A stretch of DNA of 5,093 nt, from assembly GCA_025464795.1 (NCBI GenBank), contig JAODNB010000315.1, positions 1-5,093 of the forward strand. The letters run 5' to 3'. Shown one piece after another: positions 1 through 5,093 of the stretch. Below the pieces are notes generated by a model. The model saw only the letters and a list, made by a program, of their open reading frames with translations. It did not search any database and had not been told where the DNA came from. A program made the position numbers and the translations under genes. Origin of the DNA: Frankiales bacterium (GTDB lineage: Bacteria; Actinomycetota; Actinomycetes; Mycobacteriales; SCTD01). Every line of letters starts with the position of its first letter. Within the stretch, counting starts at the first letter, position 1.

Positions 1-570
1 CCGCAGGGCCTCGCCCTCCCGGGCCAGGCAGTTCCGCTGCCCGACGCGAGTCCCGTGCTCAAGCCCTTGTCGGACGCCGGTGTGACCGTGGAGCTGGTGA
101 AGCCCGAGAAGCTCCCGGGTGGCATCCGCTCCGGGGGCGTCAGGGTCACCACGACGCAGGCCACGCCCGACGGCGGCAGCGCCACGGTGAGCTACACCTT
201 CGGGCAGTCGTACGCGCTCGTGACCGGCACGGTCGACCAGAGCAGCCTCGTGCCGACCGTGCCCGAGGCACCGGTCCCGACCGGCGACGGATCCACAGGC
301 GGCATCGCCGGCCCGCCTATCGCCCCGCAGCCGCCGACCGACCCTGGTCCGGTCCCCGCCGTCGTGGCACCGCCCCCGGTGGTCGGATCCGTGACACCTC
401 CGGAGTCCGCGCCGCTGGGCGCGCCCCTGGCCCTGAGCCGTTCCAGCCTGCCGTTCGCGCAGATGGACTCGTTGTCGTTCTACCTCGTTCTCGTCCTCGC
501 CGGAGTGGTAGCGCTCGCGGCACAACAAGCCCTGCGCCGATTCGGAGTGAGCTCGACATGGACCTCCTGA
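1..570 (+). CDS. Partial proline-rich surface protein with C-terminal membrane anchor (5' end outside window)
   Basis: The frame is open from base 1 to the TGA at 568-570, so these 189 residues are the C-terminal part of a longer protein. A GTG at 55 is in frame, but nothing suggests a start there. The first ~80 visible residues are Thr/Val/Gly-rich and look beta-strand forming (for example VTTTQATPDGGSATVSYTF). A Pro-rich, low-complexity stretch follows (about residues 84-140). A single hydrophobic segment comes next (around SFYLVLVLAGVVALAA), then a short tail beginning QQALRRF. This layout suggests an extracellular domain on a flexible stalk, held by one C-terminal helix with a short basic cytoplasmic end. 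I do not recognise the family. There is no LPXTG motif. The 3' end overlaps the next gene by 13 bp, so it belongs to the same operon as the downstream permease. It could be a surface accessory protein of that transporter, but this is inference only. Confidence 0.75.
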   Translation, partial: PQGLALPGQAVPLPDASPVLKPLSDAGVTVELVKPEKLPGGIRSGGVRVTTTQATPDGGSATVSYTFGQSYALVTGTVDQSSLVPTVPEAPVPTGDGSTGGIAGPPIAPQPPTDPGPVPAVVAPPPVVGSVTPPESAPLGAPLALSRSSLPFAQMDSLSFYLVLVLAGVVALAAQQALRRFGVSSTWTS

Positions 571-884
571 ACATCCTCAAGAGCCTCAGCGACCGGGTTC
601 TCGGCTGGGCCCTCATCGGCCTGGGTGCCCTCCTGCTCCTGCTCGGCTACGTCGGTGTGCACAACACCGCCTACGTGGTGGAGCAGCTGCCCTACGTCAT
701 CAGTGGGGGGCTGGGTGGCCTGTTCCTGCTGGGCATCGGGACCATGCTCCTGCTGTCCGCCGACCTCCGCGACCAGTGGCGGGTGCTCGTCGACATCCGC
801 GACGAGCTCAGCCAGGGGCGCACCTCGGCCCCGTTCACCGACGAGCTCCCGACCGAGGTCGTCGGTCGGCGAGTCCGCTCGTGA
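558..884 (+). CDS. Small two-helix membrane protein, unknown function
   Basis: This is a 108-residue protein with an ATG start inside the 3' end of the preceding gene. A GGAG at 544-547, 10 nt before the ATG, is a usable though slightly distant ribosome binding site, and translational coupling is likely. There are two hydrophobic segments at about residues 14-33 (WALIGLGALLLLLGYVG) and 46-68 (YVISGGLGGLFLLGIGTMLL). A charged C-terminal region follows (ADLRDQWRVLVDIRDELSQG), probably amphipathic and cytoplasmic, with both termini inside. No enzymatic motif is visible and I do not recognise the family. Its position between a surface-anchored protein and a fused Liv-type permease suggests a membrane accessory subunit. 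Its stop codon overlaps the start of the next gene, whose product shares ordered sequence landmarks with it (GLG, H-[NT]-T, LLSA, LR), so the two may be divergent paralogues. Confidence 0.8.
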   Translation: MDLLNILKSLSDRVLGWALIGLGALLLLLGYVGVHNTAYVVEQLPYVISGGLGGLFLLGIGTMLLLSADLRDQWRVLVDIRDELSQGRTSAPFTDELPTEVVGRRVRS

Positions 885-1375
885 CCGAGGTCCTCACCCG
901 GCGCTTCACGCAGGCGCCACCGCAGACGGTGCTGCCGCGGTCGCCGTGGCTGGTCGGGGACACGCTCGCCGTCGGGGTCGTGAACGTCGTCGGGCTCGGC
1001 ATGATCCTCGGTGGCTTGCAGGGGACACGGCACACCACGGACCCGCACAACCTGCTGCTGCTCGTGAACGTCGCGGCCGCGGGCCTGGTGGTGTCTCTCG
1101 CGGGCAACGCGGTCTTCCTGCTCAGCGCCCTGCGTCACGTGGGGACGCTGCGCAGCGACCTGCTAGGAGCGCGGGAGGCCGTGAGGGAGGTGGCTCCTAC
1201 GGCTGCGATCGAGGTGTCGGACGTCCTCGTCTCCGCGTCGAGCATGACGCGCTTCCACCGGGCGGGATGCCCGGCCGTGCAGGGCAAGGCGGTGACGGCC
1301 GGGTCGCTGGCGAAGCACCTCAAGGCAGGTCGGACGGCGTGTGACCTCTGCACCCCGACGGGTGGGACGGGATGA
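881..1375 (+). CDS. Two-helix membrane protein with C-terminal His-Cys/Cys-x-x-Cys putative zinc site
   Basis: This is a 164-residue protein. I chose the GTG at 881 because it forms a GTGA overlap with the stop of the upstream gene. The earlier in-frame GTG at 776 lies deep inside that gene and would add an Arg/Pro-rich shadow sequence. Only a weak purine-rich site precedes the start, so translation is probably coupled. Hydrophobic helices lie at about residues 25-47 and 58-84. An Arg-containing, probably cytoplasmic segment follows (to ~112). The C-terminal module has H126 and C130 in TRFHRAGC, a short Lys-rich linker, then C154 and C157 in TACDLC. The FHRxxC...ACxxC pattern resembles the metal-binding modules related to the Ada N-terminal zinc finger, with His replacing one of the four Cys ligands. 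Metal binding is inferred from this pattern and I cannot verify it. It overlaps the permease gene by ATGA, which suggests a cytoplasmic sensing or regulatory role at the transporter. Confidence 0.8.
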   Translation: MTEVLTRRFTQAPPQTVLPRSPWLVGDTLAVGVVNVVGLGMILGGLQGTRHTTDPHNLLLLVNVAAAGLVVSLAGNAVFLLSALRHVGTLRSDLLGAREAVREVAPTAAIEVSDVLVSASSMTRFHRAGCPAVQGKAVTAGSLAKHLKAGRTACDLCTPTGGTG

Positions 1376-3267
1376 GCTGGCTGACCGACCTGCTGCCGTT
1401 CATCATCGGTGGCCTGGCGGGCGGGTCCATCTACGCGATGGCAGCGCTCGGCCTCGTTCTCACGTACAAGACGACGGGCATCTTCAACTTCGCGCACGGC
1501 TCGGTCGCTGCCGTGGCTGCGTACGTGTTCTACGACCTGCGCGAGAAGCACGGCATGCCGTGGCCGATCGCGCTGCTGCTCGTGGTGGGGGTGCTCGGTC
1601 CGATCATGGGGCTGCTGCTGGAGCGCCTCGCCCGGCCGCTCTCGCGGGTCTCCACGGCCGGCAAGATCGTCGCGACGGTGGGCCTGCTGGTCGGCATCCA
1701 GGGCGCGCTGAGCATGCACTACGGGTCCGTGGCGCTGGAGTTCCCGGCCTTCCTGCCGACCAACACCTACAACCTCGGATCGGTGATCATCAGTGCCGAC
1801 CAGATCATCACGATGATGATCGCCCTGGTCGCTGCCGGTGGCCTTGCCGCGTTCTTCCGCAGCACCCGCACCGGCCGGGCGATGCGCGCCGTCGTCGACA
1901 ACGGCGACCTGCTCGGGCTCACCGGCATCAGCCCCACCCGGGTCCGGGTCACGTCCTGGGTGATCGGCTCGTGCTTCGCCTCGCTGTCCGGGCTGCTGAT
2001 CGCGCCCTCCCTGGGTCTCGACTCGTTCCTGCTCACCCTGCTGGTCGTCCAGGCGTTCGGCGCCGCAGCGATCGGGGGGTTCGGAAGCCTCCCGCTCTGC
2101 TACGTGGGCGGTCTGGTGGTCGGCATCGGCGCCTCGGTGTCGAAGAAGTACGTCGGCGACTTCCCGGCGCTCGCCGGGTTCCCGAACAGCCTTCCGTTCC
2201 TGGTCCTCTTCGCTGTCCTGCTGGTCCTGCCGTCGCGGCGACTGACGCAGGTGCCGGACGCTCCGCAGCGCCCGAAGCGGGTCTCCGCACCGCTGCCCCG
2301 GTCGGTGGTCGGTGCTCTGGTGACAGCCGGGCTGGCCGTGGTCCTGCTGCTCCCGCTCTTCGCGCGCACCAAGCTCCCCACCATGACGAACGCAGTGATC
2401 TTCGTGCTGGTCTTCGCGAGCCTCGCGCTGCTCGTGCAGACGAGTGGGCAGGTGTCGCTCTGCCACATCACGTTCGCCGCGGTCGGCGCCACGACGTACT
2501 CGCACCTGTCCGACAGCGGTGCCCCCTGGATCGTCAGCCTGCTCGGTGCCGGCCTCGTCGCCGTCCCGGTCGGTGCGATCGTGGCGATCCCTGCCATCCG
2601 GCTGTCACGGCTCTACCTCGCCCTGGCCACCTTGGGGTTCGGCATCCTCGTCGAGCGGCTGTTCTACAGCAGGGACCTGATGTTCGGCTCGCTCGGGACC
2701 CGGCAGGTGAGCCGTCCCGGGTTCGCCGAGGGCAACGACGCGTACTTCTACCTGAGCGTCGCCGTGGTGCTGGTCGGCCTGGCGATCGTGTTCACGGTCA
2801 ACCGGGCCCGTCTCGGACGGCTGCTGCGGGCCATGTCGGACTCACCGACGGCGCTGGCCACCCTCGGCGTCGACGTCAACACCGCGCGGCTGCTGGTGCT
2901 CTGCGTCTCGGCGTTCCTCGCGGGCATCTCCGGTGCGCTGCTGGCCGGGGCGAACACGTCGATCAGCTCGATCGGCTTCAACTCGCTGATCAGCCTGCAG
3001 CTGCTCCCGATCCTCTACCTCGCCGGCACCAGCCAGCTGCTGGCTCCTGTCATCGCGGCGTTCTCCTACGCCGTGCTGCCGGCGTTCTTCTCGGGTGACA
3101 CCTTCATCCAGCTGCAGCCGATCCTGTTCGGTGCGGCCGCCGTGACGGTGGCGGCGCTGAGCGGGCGCAAGGACTCGGGTGACGCCGTTGCCCGGCTCGC
3201 CGAGCGGGCCCGGGCGCGGACGGGTCGCTCGGTGCTCGCCCACCGACTGGCGCGTTCAGCGGCCTGA
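1372..3267 (+). CDS. Fused LivH-LivM-type ABC transporter permease (branched-chain amino acid family)
   Basis: This 631-residue integral membrane protein carries two permease domains normally made as separate LivH (~290 aa) and LivM (~330 aa) subunits. The LivH half (about 1-288) opens with the family hallmark GGSIYAMAALGLVLTYK...GIFNFAHG (residues 17-43). It has an EAA-like coupling segment near 170-188 (RAVVDN...LLGLTGI) and a GGFGSLP motif at 235-241. A basic, Pro-containing linker follows (about 288-310). The LivM half has GQVSLCHITFAAVGA (359-373), IRLSRLYLALATLGFG (409-424) and a second EAA-like segment at 486-502 (RAMSDS...ATLGVDVN). Each half has about eight hydrophobic segments. The C-terminal ~34 residues are Arg-rich and probably cytoplasmic. 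Such permeases import branched-chain amino acids, but also amides, urea or other small molecules, so the substrate is open. The start at the ATGA overlap gives the expected LivH N-terminus. The LivG/LivF ATPases and the binding protein are not in this window. Confidence 0.93.
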   Translation: MSWLTDLLPFIIGGLAGGSIYAMAALGLVLTYKTTGIFNFAHGSVAAVAAYVFYDLREKHGMPWPIALLLVVGVLGPIMGLLLERLARPLSRVSTAGKIVATVGLLVGIQGALSMHYGSVALEFPAFLPTNTYNLGSVIISADQIITMMIALVAAGGLAAFFRSTRTGRAMRAVVDNGDLLGLTGISPTRVRVTSWVIGSCFASLSGLLIAPSLGLDSFLLTLLVVQAFGAAAIGGFGSLPLCYVGGLVVGIGASVSKKYVGDFPALAGFPNSLPFLVLFAVLLVLPSRRLTQVPDAPQRPKRVSAPLPRSVVGALVTAGLAVVLLLPLFARTKLPTMTNAVIFVLVFASLALLVQTSGQVSLCHITFAAVGATTYSHLSDSGAPWIVSLLGAGLVAVPVGAIVAIPAIRLSRLYLALATLGFGILVERLFYSRDLMFGSLGTRQVSRPGFAEGNDAYFYLSVAVVLVGLAIVFTVNRARLGRLLRAMSDSPTALATLGVDVNTARLLVLCVSAFLAGISGALLAGANTSISSIGFNSLISLQLLPILYLAGTSQLLAPVIAAFSYAVLPAFFSGDTFIQLQPILFGAAAVTVAALSGRKDSGDAVARLAERARARTGRSVLAHRLARSAA

Positions 3268-3285
3268 GGCAGCTGAACGCGCCAG
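3247..3285. terminator. Perfect 14-bp inverted repeat between convergent genes, candidate bidirectional terminator
   Basis: The arms CTGGCGCGTTCAGC (3247-3260) and GCTGAACGCGCCAG (3272-3285) are exact reverse complements separated by 11 nt. Within the loop, GCC-TGA-GGC (3262-3270) can add three more pairs, leaving the permease stop codon TGA (3265-3267) at the apex. The left arm lies in the last codons of the permease. No T-tract follows on either strand, so this is not a canonical intrinsic terminator, but U-less hairpins are commonly proposed as terminators in high-GC actinobacteria. It sits 25 bp beyond the end of the opposing hydrolase gene, so it could stop transcription from both sides. 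Confidence 0.65.
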
Positions 3286-3310
3286 GTCGGGGCGGGCAGC
3301 GCCCTCCCTG

Positions 3311-5011
3311 CTACTGCGGGATGACGGGCAGCGTGACGGCGCTGGGGTACTTCGGTCCGTACATGACGTCGACAACGGCCGGGTTCGGGTTCGGGTAGAT
3401 CTCGCCGAGGTCCCCGGAGGCGATCGCGACCCCGATCTTGTGGCCCTTCTTGAACATCCAGGACGTGGGGTAGAACTGGATGTGGTACTCCACGACCTTC
3501 CCGACCGGGATGTCCTGCTGCGTCCGGTAGTCCCGCTCGTAGCCGCGGAAGGTCCCCTTGAGGTAGCCGTTCGTCCGCACCATGGTCGACGTGCCGTCAG
3601 GGGCTACGTCGAGCAGCTTCACCGCGAAGTCGGTGTCGCTCGCGGTCGTCTTCGCGAACAGCTTCATCGTGATCGGCCCAGTCACCTCCGTGTCCTTCGC
3701 GACGGCGCTGCCCAGGAAGCTGACCCGGGTTCCCGCTTCGACCCGCTGGTCCTGGGTCTCGCCCGCGCCGAAGGGGTTGTACCCCTTGCCGTCTGCGGGG
3801 GTGTAGACGTACGTCGCGGAGCCTGCGGTCTTCGGCGGTGTCGTCCCGAACGAACCCGCGTAGATCGGATCCAGTGCCCCGCTGCCCAGGTAGTACTTGG
3901 TGTACTTCGTGCTCGGGATCGGGTAGGTCTTGGCCTGCTTCGGCAGGTAGTCCGGGAAGACGTTGTAGCGGAACGCCCGGTTCTTCAGATCGCGCGCGAT
4001 CCCGGTGTCGATCCCCTTGAGCCAGTAGTCGAACCAGCGGAGCGCTTCCTTGCCCTGGTCGAAGCCCGGCTTGTCACCCGCGTGGCTGGCGAAGCCGAAG
4101 GAGAACATCTTGTCCTTGCTGCCGACGGTGAACCAGTCGTCCTGGGTCCCGAGCGCGAACAGGTCGTCCTGCGCTCCCCAGATCCACACCGGGATGGTCA
4201 CCTTCTTCAGGTCCGCCGAGGCCTGGTCCCAGTAGCCGTCTCGGACCGGGTGCGCCCAGGACCCCTGAAGCGGTGGGCAGTAGGGCACGCCCTGGGTGTT
4301 GGTGACCTGGTTCTTCTTGATGCGCAGCATGTTGTCGAGCTCCGCTTGGCTCTGCGGCGGCGTGTACAGGCCGTTCTGTGCGGTCACCTCCGCGCCCGGG
4401 ATGCTGCACACGAGCAGCTCCGTCGCGTGCCGCATGCCACCGGGCTTCAAGCTGAGGTAGGAGTCGCCCGTCGAGTACATCGGGATCATGGTGGTCAGGT
4501 GCGGGGGCCGGTAGGGCGCCGTGTGCAGCTGGCTGACCCCCACTCCCGATCCACCGATGGTGCCCACCTTGCCCGTCGACCACTTCTGCGTGCCCAGCCA
4601 CTCGATCGCGTCGTAGTGCCGCAAGCCGTACGAGGGCTGCCCCATGTCCCACGGGCCACCGTCCGACTCACCTGACCCGGGGGAGTTGACGTGAGCGAAG
4701 ACGTAGCCCCGCTTCACGGCGTCGGTCACCAGGGTCGGGCACCCCGTGCAGCCCGTGGGCGGCTCGCAGCCGTGACTGCCGGTGGGCACGTAGGGGCTGA
4801 GCTCGGCGATGACCGGGAACTTCCCGCGGGCGACCGTCTTGCCGTCCAGGGAGGGCAGGCACAGGTCGATGTTGATGTGATCGCCGTAGCGCGTCTTGAC
4901 GAAGACGTTCTGCGCCACCGAGGACCCGTACGTGGGCTGCCGTGCGCTTGCCGACGTCTGCGACAGCGGCAGGAGCACCAAGCAGAGAAGCATCGCCAGT
5001 CTGCGCGTCAT
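3311..5011 (-). CDS. Secreted CocE/NonD-family (S15-like) alpha/beta-hydrolase
   Basis: The protein has 566 residues from the ATG at 5011, chosen because GGAGG stands 6 nt upstream and the N-terminus is then a compact signal peptide. That peptide has two Arg, a Leu-rich core and ASA before a likely cut near residue 23. The in-frame GTG at 5038 would add nine residues and has no clear binding site. The body matches the acyl-hydrolase family that includes cocaine esterase and X-Pro dipeptidyl-peptidases. SPY (72-74) supplies the expected oxyanion Tyr74. GGSGVG (153-158) holds nucleophile Ser155. WGAQDD (278-283) holds the catalytic Asp (282 or 283), and ASH ends at His310. The last ~150 residues fit the family's C-terminal jelly-roll domain. 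The usual Tyr after the nucleophile is Gly here. The mature part has six Cys (51, 82, 88, 91, 202, 245), consistent with disulfides in an exported protein. The substrate (ester or peptide) cannot be told. It is convergent with the transporter operon. Confidence 0.9.
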   Translation of the reverse strand: MTRRLAMLLCLVLLPLSQTSASARQPTYGSSVAQNVFVKTRYGDHINIDLCLPSLDGKTVARGKFPVIAELSPYVPTGSHGCEPPTGCTGCPTLVTDAVKRGYVFAHVNSPGSGESDGGPWDMGQPSYGLRHYDAIEWLGTQKWSTGKVGTIGGSGVGVSQLHTAPYRPPHLTTMIPMYSTGDSYLSLKPGGMRHATELLVCSIPGAEVTAQNGLYTPPQSQAELDNMLRIKKNQVTNTQGVPYCPPLQGSWAHPVRDGYWDQASADLKKVTIPVWIWGAQDDLFALGTQDDWFTVGSKDKMFSFGFASHAGDKPGFDQGKEALRWFDYWLKGIDTGIARDLKNRAFRYNVFPDYLPKQAKTYPIPSTKYTKYYLGSGALDPIYAGSFGTTPPKTAGSATYVYTPADGKGYNPFGAGETQDQRVEAGTRVSFLGSAVAKDTEVTGPITMKLFAKTTASDTDFAVKLLDVAPDGTSTMVRTNGYLKGTFRGYERDYRTQQDIPVGKVVEYHIQFYPTSWMFKKGHKIGVAIASGDLGEIYPNPNPAVVDVMYGPKYPSAVTLPVIPQ

Positions 5012-5017
5012 CAGGAA

Positions 5018-5022
5018 CCTCC
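5018..5022 (-). promoter_or_regulatory. Shine-Dalgarno GGAGG that fixes the hydrolase start
   Basis: On the minus strand GGAGG lies 6 nt before the ATG at 5011. This is near-ideal spacing, and it is the strongest ribosome binding site in the window. It lies downstream of the alternative GTG at 5038, so it can serve only the ATG. Confidence 0.75.
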
Positions 5023-5069
5023 GAACAGTGCGGGTCACGGGCGCGTTTCGTCCGTATTCCGCCTCATTC

Positions 5070-5082
5070 GACAGGATCTGTC
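5070..5082. promoter_or_regulatory. Short dyad overlapping the TTGACA hexamer, possible operator
   Basis: GACAG (5070-5074) and CTGTC (5078-5082) are exact reverse complements around a 3-nt centre. The right arm overlaps four bases of the candidate -35 hexamer. A repressor bound here would block RNA polymerase. Five-base arms arise easily by chance, so this is only a candidate. Confidence 0.25.
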
Positions 5083-5084
5083 AA
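5079..5084 (-). promoter_or_regulatory. Possible -35 hexamer (TTGACA) for the hydrolase gene
   Basis: On the minus strand a perfect TTGACA lies about 68 nt upstream of the ATG at 5011. At 17-19 nt spacing the downstream sequence (GGAATA/GAATAC) is only a weak -10 match. The hexamer is suggestive but the promoter is not well supported as a whole. An ECF-sigma-like alternative also exists: GGAAT (5056-5060), 16 nt, then CGTG (5036-5039). Confidence 0.35.
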
Positions 5085-5093
5085 TCTCCTGCT

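Noticed and set aside
287..392. Two GGATCC palindromes in the Pro-rich coding region
   Set aside because: These are ordinary six-base palindromes within coding sequence, with no spacing or context suggesting a regulatory role.
776..880. Longer start (GTG 776) for the zinc-motif membrane protein
   Set aside because: It would overlap the upstream gene by more than 100 bp and add Arg-rich residues. GTG 881 gives the usual 4-bp coupled overlap.
1135..2505. Long - strand frame (456 codons) across the permease
   Set aside because: The translation is Gln/His/Arg/Asp-rich low complexity, typical of the antisense of a GC-rich gene. No family was recognised and there is no plausible start context.
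1341..3098. Long + strand frame (585 codons) overlapping the permease
   Set aside because: Its translation is Arg/Pro-rich with no hydrophobic helices, as expected for a shifted frame of GC-rich membrane-protein DNA. The permease frame has clear LivH/LivM motifs.
3179..4675. Long open frame on the + strand (498 codons) opposite the hydrolase gene
   Set aside because: It is Arg/Val/Asp-rich with no family motif, overlaps the end of the permease, and is explained by high-GC antisense codon structure opposite a convincing hydrolase.
4950..5011. Lipoprotein signal in the hydrolase (Cys in the N-terminal hydrophobic stretch)
   Set aside because: The residues before that Cys (MLL-C) do not fit a lipobox and the Cys lies in the middle of the hydrophobic core. 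An ASA signal peptidase I site follows it.

Overview
The window is very GC-rich, with coding regions packed end to end, GTG as well as ATG starts, and stop/start overlaps of GTGA and ATGA. This fits a high-GC actinobacterium. A Nocardioides-like or related genus is plausible, but that is a guess from style, not from a marker gene.

Bases 1-3267 (+ strand) form one tightly coupled operon segment. It begins inside a gene for a proline-rich surface protein with a C-terminal membrane anchor (1-570). Two small two-helix membrane proteins follow (558-884 and 881-1375); the second ends in a possible zinc-binding His-Cys...Cys-x-x-Cys motif. The segment ends with a single 631-residue protein that fuses LivH-like and LivM-like permeases of a branched-chain amino acid type ABC transporter (1372-3267). 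The overlaps are 13, 4 and 4 bp, so the four proteins are probably made together and may act together in the membrane. No ATPase (LivG/LivF) or solute-binding protein lies in the window. These would be expected upstream of base 1 or elsewhere in the genome.

Bases 3268-3310 separate two convergent genes. A perfect 14-bp inverted repeat (3247-3260 / 3272-3285) holds the permease stop codon in its loop and is the best candidate for a shared terminator.

Bases 3311-5011 (- strand) encode a secreted alpha/beta-hydrolase of the CocE/NonD (peptidase S15-like) family. It has a signal peptide, a recognisable Ser-Asp-His triad and six cysteines in the mature part. The best start is the ATG at 5011 behind a strong Shine-Dalgarno sequence, not the GTG at 5038. 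Its upstream region (5012-5093) carries a TTGACA hexamer overlapped by a short dyad.

The most interesting feature is the set of uncharacterised membrane proteins coupled to the fused Liv-type permease. The two small ones share ordered landmarks that suggest a common origin. I saw no RNA genes, CRISPR arrays or mobile elements.
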